The notes beneath the pieces are model-generated. The model worked only from the letters and a program-made list of their open reading frames with translations, did not search any database and had not been told where the DNA came from. Positions 1-8,358 of a DNA stretch of 64,000 nucleotides are shown one piece after another. The stretch comes from Trinickia dinghuensis (GTDB lineage: Bacteria > Pseudomonadota > Gammaproteobacteria > Burkholderiales > Burkholderiaceae): contig NZ_QRGA01000008.1 of NCBI RefSeq assembly GCF_003367175.1, positions 330,942-394,941 of the forward strand, read 5' to 3'. The stretch's first letter is position 1. The number at the start of each line of letters is the position of its first letter. The translations under genes were made by a program, and so were the position numbers.

Positions 1-2561
1 CGGCGCGCCAGGTCGTGCACACTCTCGAACGCGCGAACGACCCGCGCGTTTTCGATCCGCTCGGCGACGTCCTCTTTCATGCCGCGCAACTGCGACAAGC
101 CGAGGCGCACGGCCGGACGCGCCGCGCCTTCGACCGGTTCGAGCGCGGCATCCCATCCGCTGACGATCACGTCGGCCGGCAGCACCTTCACGCCATGCCT
201 GCGCGCGTCCTGCACGAGCTGGGACGGCGAATAAAATCCCATCGGCTGGCTGTTCAGCATCGCCGCGAGAAAGGCCTCCGGCTCGTGGCACTTGAGCCAG
301 CTGCTCGTATAGACGAGCAACGCGAAACTCGCCGCATGGCTCTCGGGAAAGCCATATTCGCCAAAGCCTTTGATCTGCTCGAAGATCGCATCGGCGAAGC
401 TTCGTTCATACCCACGCTCGAGCATCCCGCTCACGATGCGGTCGTAGTATTTCTGCAAATTGCCCTTGCGCTTCCACGCCGCCATCGCGCGCCGCAACGC
501 GTCGGCTTCGCCCGGCGTGAAGCCGGCCGCGATGATCGCGACCTGCATCACCTGCTCCTGAAAGATCGGCACCCCTTCCGTTCGACCCAAGGCGGCCTTC
601 AACGCTTCGCTCGGGTAAGTCACGGGCTCGAGCTTTTGGCGCCGGCGCAAATACGGATGCACGGCGCCGCCTTGAATCGGCCCGGGACGCACGATCGCCA
701 CTTCGATCACGAGATCGTAGAACTTCTCGGGCCGCAAACGCGGCAGCATGCTCATCTGCGCACGCGATTCGATCTGAAAGACGCCGATCGTATCGGCGCG
801 CGAGATCATCTCGTAGGTCTTCTTGTCCTCGGACGGTACGTCCTGCATGTCGAAACGTTCGCCGCGGCGCTCGGAAACGAGTTCGAGCGTGCGCCGTATC
901 GCCGACAGCATGCCGAGCGCCAAGACGTCGACCTTTAGCAATCCTAACGATTCGAGATCGTCTTTGTCCCATTGAATGACGGAGCGGTCGGCCATCGCCG
1001 CGTTCTCGACCGGCACGAGCCGCGTCAGCTTGCCGCGGCTGATGACGAAGCCGCCCGAATGCTGCGACAGATGGCGCGGGAAGTTGAGCAGTTGCACCGC
1101 CAGCTTCGCCCAGGCCTGGATCAGCGGCTGGCTGGGGTCGAGGCCCAACTCTTCGAAACGCCCGAGCAGGTCGCGGCTCGTGTCGAACCAATGATGCGAT
1201 TTCGCGACGGCATCGACGATCTGCGGATCGACGCCGAGCGCCTTGCCCGTTTCCCGCAGCGCGCCGCGTGGCCGATAGGTGGACACGGCCGCCGCGATCG
1301 CCGCGCGATGCCGGCCGTACTTGCGATAGATGTACTGCACCACGATCTCGCGCCGCTGATGCTCGAAATCGACGTCGATGTCGGGCGGCTCGCCCCGCTC
1401 CTTGCTGATGAACCGCTCGAACAGCATATTGCCGCGCGCCGGGTCCACCTCCGTGATGCCGAGGCAATAGCAAACGGCGGAGTTCGCGGCCGATCCGCGT
1501 CCTTGGCAAAGGATGTTTTGGCTGCGCGCATAGCGGACGATATCGTAGACCGTCAGGAAATACGGTTCGTAGCGCAGATCCGCAATCAACGCGAGTTCGT
1601 GCTCGACTTGCTGTTGCACCGTATGCGGGATGCCGGCCGGAAACCGCCGCAGCGCACCCGCGTAAGTCTCTTGCCGCAAATAGGCGGTGGGCGTGACGCC
1701 CGCGGGGACGAGTTCGTCGGGATACTCGTAACGGAGCTCCTCGAGCGAGAAGGTGCAGCGCGACAAAATATTGACTGTCTCGCGCAACGTTTCGTCGGGG
1801 TAAAGATTGACGAGACGTAGACGCGAACGCAGATGCTGCTCGGCATTGGGCGCGAGCTCGTAGCCGCATTCGTGCACGCTCTTGCCGACGCGAATGGCCG
1901 TCATCGTATCTTGCAGCGGCTTGCGCGAGCGCACGTGCATGACGACGTGACCGAGCGCGACGACCGGTACGCCCTGGCGACGCGCGACGTATTCGATCGC
2001 GCCGCGGTGAATGTCGTCCATCGCGCGCTGATGGAGAACGAGCCCCGCCCAAGCCCGGCCGGGAAAGGTCTCGTCGAGCCATTCGAGCTGCGCGGCGAAC
2101 GCTTCTTCCTTGGCCGGGAAATCGGGCACGAGGATGGCCAAGCAATCGGGCATCCCGCGCAAATGCGCGTAGTCGGGCTCCGGTCGAGAAAGGTCGTGTG
2201 GCGTCAGCCGATACGCCCCCTTCGGCGCGCGCGTGCGCGCAAGCGTGATGAGCTCCGACAGATTGCCGTATCCTTCGCGATTTTGCGCGAGCAGGATCAT
2301 CCCGAACGACGGCGAGCCATCGGCATGACACAGGCGGAAATACGAGCCGATGACGAGCGGCAGAGCGGCTTCCTTCGCGGCATCGTGGGCGCGCACGACG
2401 CCCGCGAGCGAGCATTCGTCGGTGATCGCGATACCGGCATAGCCGAGCTGCGCCGCCCGTGCGACGAGTTCCTGCGCATGCGACGCCCCGCGCAGAAACG
2501 TGAAGTTGGAGAAGCAAAAAAGCTCGGCGTACGCCGGCAGCCCATTGAAACCGGGAACCAT
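1..2561 (-). CDS. dnaE2: Error-prone DNA polymerase DnaE2/ImuC (C-terminus cut by window edge)
   Basis: This is a C-family DNA polymerase alpha homologue that does mutagenic translesion synthesis in the ImuA-ImuB-DnaE2 mutasome. I translated 853 codons from the ATG at 2561. The N-terminal PHP domain opens with YAELFCFSNFTFLRGASHA, and the polymerase motif PDIDVDF with its catalytic aspartates lies around residue 400. Family members are about 1,050 residues, so roughly 200 C-terminal residues lie beyond base 1. The ATG sits 4 bases past the imuB stop, which implies one transcript. The family assignment is secure. Confidence 0.95.
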   Translation of the reverse strand, partial: MVPGFNGLPAYAELFCFSNFTFLRGASHAQELVARAAQLGYAGIAITDECSLAGVVRAHDAAKEAALPLVIGSYFRLCHADGSPSFGMILLAQNREGYGNLSELITLARTRAPKGAYRLTPHDLSRPEPDYAHLRGMPDCLAILVPDFPAKEEAFAAQLEWLDETFPGRAWAGLVLHQRAMDDIHRGAIEYVARRQGVPVVALGHVVMHVRSRKPLQDTMTAIRVGKSVHECGYELAPNAEQHLRSRLRLVNLYPDETLRETVNILSRCTFSLEELRYEYPDELVPAGVTPTAYLRQETYAGALRRFPAGIPHTVQQQVEHELALIADLRYEPYFLTVYDIVRYARSQNILCQGRGSAANSAVCYCLGITEVDPARGNMLFERFISKERGEPPDIDVDFEHQRREIVVQYIYRKYGRHRAAIAAAVSTYRPRGALRETGKALGVDPQIVDAVAKSHHWFDTSRDLLGRFEELGLDPSQPLIQAWAKLAVQLLNFPRHLSQHSGGFVISRGKLTRLVPVENAAMADRSVIQWDKDDLESLGLLKVDVLALGMLSAIRRTLELVSERRGERFDMQDVPSEDKKTYEMISRADTIGVFQIESRAQMSMLPRLRPEKFYDLVIEVAIVRPGPIQGGAVHPYLRRRQKLEPVTYPSEALKAALGRTEGVPIFQEQVMQVAIIAAGFTPGEADALRRAMAAWKRKGNLQKYYDRIVSGMLERGYERSFADAIFEQIKGFGEYGFPESHAASFALLVYTSSWLKCHEPEAFLAAMLNSQPMGFYSPSQLVQDARRHGVKVLPADVIVSGWDAALEPVEGAARPAVRLGLSQLRGMKEDVAERIENARVVRAFESVHDLAR

Positions 2562-2565
2562 CGCA

Positions 2566-4041
2566 TCATCCGAAAAGGCCGTGAAGGAACCAGCGCGGCC
2601 CTTCGTCCGCGTCGCGGCTGCTCACGCGTTCGCGGTAAATCCAGTAATAGCTTTTGTCGTCGGCTTCGGCGACGAAGTAATCGCGTGTGACGAGTTCGCC
2701 GTCGAACCAGCCGGCCTCGATGCGCTCGGCCGGCGACACGACACGCAGCGGCGAACCGTAAAACGGCCGGTGCGCGCGCGTGAGCAAACGCACGGGCGTG
2801 GCAAGCATCCAGGTAGGCCGAGGCAAACCTTCGGGCAGCGTGCCTTTCGTCTTCGTATGGGACTCGCTGAGCGGCACCCAGCGATTGGCGATCTCGGGCC
2901 GGTAATCGGCCGTGGGAGCAGGACGCAGCACGTTTTCCTCGCCGAGCCGGGCCGCCAGCAGTTCGAGCAGACGCGCATGGCTTTGCGCCGATCCGCCGGG
3001 CTCCGGGAAAAGCTGCTCGGCCGGCGCCTCGGCCGCCTCCACCTTCACGGCGTCGAGCCGCACCGCGATCATCGGCGCCGCCAGTTCGATGCGATGCAGC
3101 CGTTCTTTCAACAAACGCAGCAGATGCACTTCCTGCCAAGCCGGTTCTCCAAGCGCGATTTCGATCGACGTCGGCGCCATCGCTTCCCTGCCCCGCTCGT
3201 GCTCGAGCGAAAGCGTGATGGCCGTCACCGCCAATTGCTTGGCACAGAGCCAGCCGCACAACTGCACGATCAACCGATGCGCGGCGTGCAGCGCGCCGTC
3301 CGCATGCTCGATGCGATCGGGCAATTCCAGACGCGCCGAAAACGTGGGCGGCAGCGTGAGCCAATCGAAAAGTTCGGGCGCCGAGCCGAATGCGCGATCG
3401 AGCGAATCGAGCACGTGTTCGCCGCAGCGGCGCCGCAGCCCCGCGCGCGGCAAACGGCGAACGTCAGCGATCGTCGCGCAGCCCAGCCCGGCGAACCAAT
3501 CGGCGAACGGCCGCATCTCGGGCACCGACAGCATCGGCAGCGGCGACAAGACGCGCTCGAGCGAGGCGAGCCGCAGCACGCGCCGCCGGCGGTAGCGCGC
3601 GAGCAGCCAGGCGCCCTGGCCCGTCGGCGCGATACCGATGCGTGCCGTGAAGCCGAGCGCGTCGAGAATCGCGCGCGCCTGCAGGCACAATGCCCGCACG
3701 CCGCCGAACAGTCTCAGGCTCGCGCCGATTTCGACGATGACCGTCGCTTCCTCGGCCAGTGCCACGTCGGGCGAAAACCGCATCAGCGCCACGCCGACTT
3801 CGCGCTGGGCCGCTGCCTCGCGCGCCGCGTCGCGCTCGTACATGGCCAGCTCGGACGACAACGTGAGCACGCCGCCGCGCTTCATGCCGATCCGAATGCC
3901 GGCCGCGCGCGCCGGCGCATCGGCAATGACCGCCTTGTCCTTCTCGAACACGACGCTGCCGGCCGCCGGATCAGGCAGCCACTTCGGCCGGAAAACTTCG
4001 AGCGGCAGTTTCGGCAAATGAACGGCGAGAAAGACGCGCAT
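2566..4041 (-). CDS. imuB: ImuB, inactive Y-family polymerase-like mutasome hub
   Basis: ImuB (491 aa) is a Y-family (DinB-like) protein that bridges DnaE2 and the beta clamp. The N-terminus reads MRVFLAVHLPKLPLEVF, and the acidic catalytic residues expected in the first palm motif are absent. The position of the second catalytic motif reads VIVEIGASLRLF, also without the DE pair, as in other ImuB proteins. Helix-hairpin-helix-like and little-finger regions follow. It overlaps the end of imuA by 71 bases and is followed closely by dnaE2. Loss of catalysis is normal for this family. Confidence 0.93.
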   Translation of the reverse strand: MRVFLAVHLPKLPLEVFRPKWLPDPAAGSVVFEKDKAVIADAPARAAGIRIGMKRGGVLTLSSELAMYERDAAREAAAQREVGVALMRFSPDVALAEEATVIVEIGASLRLFGGVRALCLQARAILDALGFTARIGIAPTGQGAWLLARYRRRRVLRLASLERVLSPLPMLSVPEMRPFADWFAGLGCATIADVRRLPRAGLRRRCGEHVLDSLDRAFGSAPELFDWLTLPPTFSARLELPDRIEHADGALHAAHRLIVQLCGWLCAKQLAVTAITLSLEHERGREAMAPTSIEIALGEPAWQEVHLLRLLKERLHRIELAAPMIAVRLDAVKVEAAEAPAEQLFPEPGGSAQSHARLLELLAARLGEENVLRPAPTADYRPEIANRWVPLSESHTKTKGTLPEGLPRPTWMLATPVRLLTRAHRPFYGSPLRVVSPAERIEAGWFDGELVTRDYFVAEADDKSYYWIYRERVSSRDADEGPRWFLHGLFG

Positions 4042-4675
4042 GGCGAGACAGCAAAATGGGGGTAGGTTGAAGAGGAATCGACAAGGGCTCCGCGCGCAGG
4101 GGCCCTCGTCGCTTCACGATATCGACCATCAATCCTTCGGCCGACGGCCGCAGCGCCATCCTCAGCAAGGCCGGCGAGGCCTCTTGCGCGGCCGCCAGCG
4201 GCCGCACCATCACGAACAGCGTTTCGGCGGCCTGCGCCGCCAGGTGCAGACGCCGCAGCGACGAGGACTGCGCGGACGACGCCCAAAAAATCAACGCCCC
4301 GCAGCTTCCCGCCCGCAGGATTTGCTCGGCGGACCATAAGGCATCGGCCGTCTTGGGTGCCTTGACATGGAGCAGCCGCGCGAGCGGTAGCCCGATATAG
4401 CCGAGCCCCAAGCCATTGGGCACCTGCGGCGGCTGCAGCAGCGCGATGGGCCGATCGAGCACGCTGAGCGCGGGCTGCAGCAGCCGCATCTCGCCGATCC
4501 CCGGCTGCTGAACGAGCAGATCGATCAGCGCGCCGAGCGGCCAGCCGCCGCCGGGCAGCTCGGCGGACAACGCCGGATACCCCGTTTCCACCACGTGCGC
4601 GCGGCCGCTCGCAAGCTGCGAGGCCCGCCATAGCGACGGATGGATCTCTTCGGCACGGACGGAAGCAGCGAGCAT
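3971..4675 (-). CDS. imuA: ImuA, SOS mutasome RecA/SulA-like protein
   Basis: ImuA (234 aa) is the first gene of the SOS-induced mutagenesis cassette. It belongs to a RecA-like family in which the ATPase core is reduced. The sequence begins MLAASVRAEEIHPSLWRASQ and includes the family-typical segment ELPGGGWPLGALIDLL near residue 40. The C-terminus overlaps imuB by 71 bases. A LexA box and sigma-70 promoter lie 15-45 bases upstream of the start codon. Damage induction is inferred from that site and from what is known of the cassette in other Proteobacteria. Confidence 0.9.
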   Translation of the reverse strand: MLAASVRAEEIHPSLWRASQLASGRAHVVETGYPALSAELPGGGWPLGALIDLLVQQPGIGEMRLLQPALSVLDRPIALLQPPQVPNGLGLGYIGLPLARLLHVKAPKTADALWSAEQILRAGSCGALIFWASSAQSSSLRRLHLAAQAAETLFVMVRPLAAAQEASPALLRMALRPSAEGLMVDIVKRRGPLRAEPLSIPLQPTPILLSRHARLSRRSFAETAARSFPAEVAA

Positions 4676-4689
4676 CGGCGACTTGAAAC

Positions 4690-4719
4690 CTGTATATCTA
4701 TACAGTATCTTACACGCAA
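4690..4719 (-). promoter_or_regulatory. SOS promoter of imuA with LexA box
   Basis: A perfect CTGT-N8-ACAG LexA operator occupies 4690-4705. On the minus strand a -35 TTGCGT (4719-4714) and a -10 TATACA (4696-4691) are spaced 17 bases apart, and the -10 lies inside the LexA box. Transcription would start near 4684, just ahead of the imuA start at 4675. LexA binding would therefore block the promoter directly. Confidence 0.85.
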
Positions 4720-4826
4720 TCGCATACTGAGGAACTGGAACTTTTTATGCCCACGACATTTCGTAAAACTCCGTCTTCCGCCTATCGCGCCACCACCCCC
4801 GACTACGAAATGCCAAGCGGCGTTCC

Positions 4827-4840
4827 TTGATCTGCATCAA
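4827..4840. promoter_or_regulatory. Perfect FNR/ANR-type box upstream of luxR-1
   Basis: TTGAT-CTGC-ATCAA is an exact match to the FNR-family half-sites with a 4-base spacer. It lies 135 bases upstream of the LuxR-type gene starting at 4975 and about 150 bases upstream of imuA on the other strand. Control by oxygen or nitrate limitation is inferred; the downstream promoter elements are not clear. Confidence 0.6.
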
Positions 4841-4974
4841 TAGAATCGTCTGGAGATAAGGTAGTGCCACCGTCCGGTGCTCCCCACCCCCGCACGCCTA
4901 TCTCCATTCGCGCCTCTCGCAAGCACACTGGCGCCGTACCCGTGTTCCAAAAACAACGACAGATAGGACTCCCC

Positions 4975-5871
4975 ATGTCAACCCTCGACGTGGTCGAAGC
5001 AAGCGAAGATCTGCAACGCACCGGGGCGCCGTCCCCCCAGCCGGCGCCCAAGCTGAAGCCTCGCGCGCCCTGCGAGATCCGCTATATCGACGAAATGGAC
5101 GTGGCCCCGCTCGTGCGCGCCGACGAAACCGGCGACGCGACGTTCCTCGCCGCCGAACTCGGCGCGGCGCGCACGGCCGACGAACGCATCCGCATGATCC
5201 GCGGCATCCTGAACATCATCGGTTTTTCCGGTCTCGGCTATGCCGCGCTGAAACTCGATGCGCAAAAGCAGCCCGAGTACGCCTACCTGCTGCGCGACTA
5301 CCTCGCGTCGGACTTGCTGCCGCAATCGCTCGAAGGCGGCTATCTGCTGCGCGACCCGCACATGAAGCGCGCCTTCGAATCGAGCCGGCCGCACGTGTGG
5401 GACATGCGCTCGCTCGTGAACGCCTCGCGCAAGGACGGTATCGATCCGCCGCTGCGGCACTTCTTCGACGGCATGCGCGAGAACGGTCTCTCAAGCGGGC
5501 TCGCGTTCAGCCTGCCGATCGCGCGTACACCGCTGCGCGCGCTCATTCTCTTTGCCGGGCCGCCCGAGCATTGCGAATGGATCACCGACAGCGTCATCGC
5601 CCAAGCGCTCGGGCTCGGCCTCTCGCTGCATCAGCGCTGCGCCGCCTATGTCCAAGCCATCTGCCGCCAGGACGCCGCGAACAGCCTGTCGCAATTGCAG
5701 CAGCGCATCCTGGGCGCCGTCGTCGTGGGCATGTCGGACAAAGCGATCGCAGCCCGGCTCGGCACGACCGTCCACAACGTCGACTATCACCTGCGTCAGT
5801 TGCGCGAAAAATTCGGCGCCCGCAACCGCAGTCAACTCGCCTATCTCGCGGGGAAGATGCAAGCGGTCTGA
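4975..5871 (+). CDS. LuxR-type regulator 1 (autoinducer-domain-like solo)
   Basis: This is a 298-aa transcription factor of the LuxR family. Residues about 70-215 resemble an autoinducer-binding domain, and the last 62 residues form a GerE/LuxR helix-turn-helix containing NVDYHLRQLREKFG. I chose the ATG at 4975 because AGGA precedes it at good spacing; an in-frame GTG at 4864 has no such site. Of the six canonical AHL-pocket positions, D70, P71, W85 and G113 are present, but W57 and Y61 are replaced by L and S. The ligand may therefore be something other than an AHL, or absent. It is convergent with sctU and has an FNR-type box upstream. Confidence 0.85.
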   Translation: MSTLDVVEASEDLQRTGAPSPQPAPKLKPRAPCEIRYIDEMDVAPLVRADETGDATFLAAELGAARTADERIRMIRGILNIIGFSGLGYAALKLDAQKQPEYAYLLRDYLASDLLPQSLEGGYLLRDPHMKRAFESSRPHVWDMRSLVNASRKDGIDPPLRHFFDGMRENGLSSGLAFSLPIARTPLRALILFAGPPEHCEWITDSVIAQALGLGLSLHQRCAAYVQAICRQDAANSLSQLQQRILGAVVVGMSDKAIAARLGTTVHNVDYHLRQLREKFGARNRSQLAYLAGKMQAV

Positions 5872-5911
5872 GACAAGATCGACACATCGCGCATCTGCAT
5901 CTGCATCGCCG

Positions 5912-5939
5912 GAGGGCCGCGTTCGATCCCGCGGCCCTC
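5912..5939. terminator. Hairpin between convergent luxR-1 and sctU
   Basis: A perfect 10-bp stem GAGGGCCGCG / CGCGGCCCTC with an 8-base loop lies between the two convergent stop codons. There is no strong U-run on either side, so termination efficiency is uncertain. Confidence 0.5.
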
Positions 5940-5992
5940 GCGCTACAACGACACACGGCACTGCCCGCCACTCGCTTCGAAGCCCGGTCGTA

Positions 5993-7033
5993 TCAGGCCG
6001 GCTTATCCTCCCCGTCGGCCCAGCGCAATACTTCGGCCACGCGGCCGTACAACGCGCTATCGATGTACTGATATTCACGCGCGCTTTCATAAAGCGTATC
6101 GGCGAGCGGCCCGTTCGCCGTCGTCGGAACGAGAAACTCCCCCGCCCATTCGAGAATGCGCCGCGCCGTCTCGCCCTCGCCGCGCGCGGCGACCCACGGC
6201 AGCTTGCCTTTGCCCATGTAGCAAAGCGCAACCGCGGCATTGGCCGAATACACGACGGCCGAAGCCATCTTCACGCGGTCTTGCAGCGGATTGAAGACCA
6301 TCTCGTGCGCCATGCTGCGGCGACGCGAATTCAAATGCGGATCGCCTTCCATCTCGCGGAATTCTCGGCGCACTTCGTCCATCGACATCCGATGCTGCTT
6401 GGTGAATTCGTACTGCTGGTAGGCATAGTCGAGTGCCGCGAAAGCAACGAAGATCAACGCCGCCCAGCCCGCGAGCGTCAACAGCAGCCTGCCCGTGACG
6501 GCCAGGATCGCGTCCGGCCGCAAGTAGCCGGCCTCCAGCGGCGCACTGAGCGAGCCGCGCAGCAGCACCCACAGCGTCACGCATAAAATGAGCGTTTTCA
6601 AGGCCGTCTTGAGCAGCACGACGACGCTCCTCATCGAGAACATGCGCTGCAGGCCCGTGGCCGGATTGAGCCGCGTCAAACTCGGCGCGATGCGCGCGAA
6701 CGCGACGAGCCCGCCCGCTTGCGCGAGCGAAGCGGCCAGGCCCGCCACGCCCGCCAGCGCCACGATGCCGATCCCGAGCGTCAGCCATCCGTGAATCGCG
6801 AGCACGAGCACGGTCGAGATCGACTGCGCGGGGTCCCGCGAGGACACCGCCGCGAAGATCGCATCGAACAATCCCCGCAGCGTATCGACCACGCGCGGCC
6901 CCTGCGAGCCGAGCGTCGCCAGCACGACGAGAAAGACGAGCGCGGTGCTAACTTCCGTGCTGAACACCACCTCGCCTTGCTTGCGCGCGTCGCGCAGCCG
7001 CTTTTCGGTTGGGGCTTGATCCTTTTCGCTCAT
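5993..7033 (-). CDS. sctU: T3SS export-apparatus switch protein SctU lacking NPTH
   Basis: SctU (346 aa; FlhB/YscU/HrcU family) is the inner-membrane export component that normally switches substrate specificity after self-cleavage at an NPTH motif. The N-terminus (KRLRDARKQGEV) and four membrane helices are typical, and the linker EVRREFREMEGDPHL is conserved. At the cleavage site the protein reads VVYSANAAVALCY. NPTH is replaced by SANA (residues 263-266), with one residue fewer than usual. The codons at 6247-6236 confirm this directly. Either this SctU does not cleave or it uses another mechanism. It is the last gene of the minus-strand operon, 39 bases after sctT. Confidence 0.93.
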   Translation of the reverse strand: MSEKDQAPTEKRLRDARKQGEVVFSTEVSTALVFLVVLATLGSQGPRVVDTLRGLFDAIFAAVSSRDPAQSISTVLVLAIHGWLTLGIGIVALAGVAGLAASLAQAGGLVAFARIAPSLTRLNPATGLQRMFSMRSVVVLLKTALKTLILCVTLWVLLRGSLSAPLEAGYLRPDAILAVTGRLLLTLAGWAALIFVAFAALDYAYQQYEFTKQHRMSMDEVRREFREMEGDPHLNSRRRSMAHEMVFNPLQDRVKMASAVVYSANAAVALCYMGKGKLPWVAARGEGETARRILEWAGEFLVPTTANGPLADTLYESAREYQYIDSALYGRVAEVLRWADGEDKPA

Positions 7034-7072
7034 GTCGGCAACGGTCGTTTCACGCCCTTTAAGCTCGAGCAG

Positions 7073-7867
7073 TTAAAGCATCGATTTCAACAATTCGAGC
7101 AGCGTGTTGTCGGGGCCCAAATACGCATGCAGCGACGCATAGACGAACGGCAAGAACAGCGCCATCATCAACACGGCTACCGCGCTCTTCACGGCCTGCG
7201 ACATCAGAAACACGTTCAGTTGCGGCATGGCGCGGCTCACGAGCCCGAACCCGAGTTCGACGAGCACGAGCACCATCACCACAGGTGCCGCGAGCTTGAC
7301 CGTCCACATCATGACGCTCGTCGCGCCGCGCGCGATGAAAGGCAGCAGCGCCACACCGAATTTCGGCGCGAACGAAGCGACCGGCCACAGCCGATACGAC
7401 GCGAACAGCGCGGACAGCAACAGGTTCAGTCCGCCGCTCGTCACGAACAGCGTAATGGCCAGCAAATTCAGAAATCCCGCGCAGGGGCCGGTTTCATATT
7501 CAGCGATCGGATCGAAAAACGACTGGTTGCTCGCGCCCGTTTGAAAATCGATGAGCGAGCCGGCCGTCGCGATCGCCCACATCACCGCGCCGAACGTATA
7601 GGCCAGCAAGATGCCGATCAGCGCCTCCTTCGCCACGAGGCCGACCCACATGAGCGGCGCCAAGCCTTGCAGCGAAGTCAGATCCATCGACGGGCCGATG
7701 AACAGGATGATGACGGCCATGAACCCGTTGCGCACGAGCCCCGTCAGCACGGTGGAGCTGAACGCCGGCACGATCATCATGATCGGCAGCACGCGCGGCA
7801 GCACGATGACGGCCGGGCGCACCGCGCGAACCGCCGCATCCAGCGCCTCGCTCGAAATCACGGTCAC
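7073..7867 (-). CDS. sctT: T3SS export-apparatus protein SctT
   Basis: SctT (264 aa; FliR/YscT/HrcT family) is a multi-pass inner-membrane part of the export gate with SctR and SctS. It is almost entirely hydrophobic, with about six to eight predicted helices. It includes the segment DFQTGASNQSFFDP, typical of the family. The start is a GTG whose bases overlap the sctO stop codon by 4, so translation is probably coupled. sctU follows. Confidence 0.93.
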   Translation of the reverse strand: MTVISSEALDAAVRAVRPAVIVLPRVLPIMMIVPAFSSTVLTGLVRNGFMAVIILFIGPSMDLTSLQGLAPLMWVGLVAKEALIGILLAYTFGAVMWAIATAGSLIDFQTGASNQSFFDPIAEYETGPCAGFLNLLAITLFVTSGGLNLLLSALFASYRLWPVASFAPKFGVALLPFIARGATSVMMWTVKLAAPVVMVLVLVELGFGLVSRAMPQLNVFLMSQAVKSAVAVLMMALFLPFVYASLHAYLGPDNTLLELLKSML

Positions 7868-8358
7868 CCCTCGTGCGCGCCGAGCGGCGCGATCGCCGTG
7901 CGCAGCGCCGCTTCTTCCGCGCGGGCTTCGTCGGCCGCCTCGGCACGCCGCGCCGCGGCGCGCTCGATGCGCTCGCCCGTCCGCTCAGCTTGATCGCGCT
8001 TGGCATCGGCCCGCCGCAGCGTCTCGCGCAACGCCTCTAAACGCTGCGCCTCCTCACGCATGCGCTCTTGCGCCGGCAGTGTCCGCTCGCGAGCCGCCTC
8101 GATGCGATCGTCGAAAAGCTGCCAGTCGATACCGGCCCCCACGAGTTCGCGAGCCGAGTTCGGTCCTTGCAGCATCCGCGAGGCGAGCGAACGCCCCGCC
8201 GCGGCCTTCGCTCCGAGCAAGCGCGCGACCTCGCCTTCGGCCCGCCGCAACGCTTCGCGCGCCGCTTCGAGCACGGCCTCCTGACGCCGCACTTGCGTCA
8301 ACACGACGTCGCGCCGCATCTCACGCACCCGCGTGAGCTTCTCGATGATCTTGTCCAT
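7864..8358 (-). CDS. sctO: T3SS stalk protein SctO (YscO/FliJ-like)
   Basis: SctO (164 aa) is a charged, almost wholly alpha-helical coiled-coil protein rich in Arg, Glu and Ala, as expected for the FliJ/YscO central stalk that couples the ATPase to the export gate. Sequence conservation is low in this family, so the call rests on coiled-coil character and on position between sctN and sctT. I chose the ATG at 8358 (MDKIIEKLTRV) because GAGG lies 6 bases upstream. It overlaps sctN by 38 bases and sctT by 4. Confidence 0.8.
   Translation of the reverse strand: MDKIIEKLTRVREMRRDVVLTQVRRQEAVLEAAREALRRAEGEVARLLGAKAAAGRSLASRMLQGPNSARELVGAGIDWQLFDDRIEAARERTLPAQERMREEAQRLEALRETLRRADAKRDQAERTGERIERAAARRAEAADEARAEEAALRTAIAPLGAHEG

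Noticed and set aside
406..2517. Long open frame of 703 codons antiparallel-frame to dnaE2
   Set aside because: It is an Arg/Ala-rich shadow of dnaE2 caused by high GC; the dnaE2 frame carries clear PHP and polymerase motifs.
2566..4041. Missing catalytic acidic residues in the Y-family polymerase-like protein
   Set aside because: ImuB proteins characteristically lack them and act as structural hubs.
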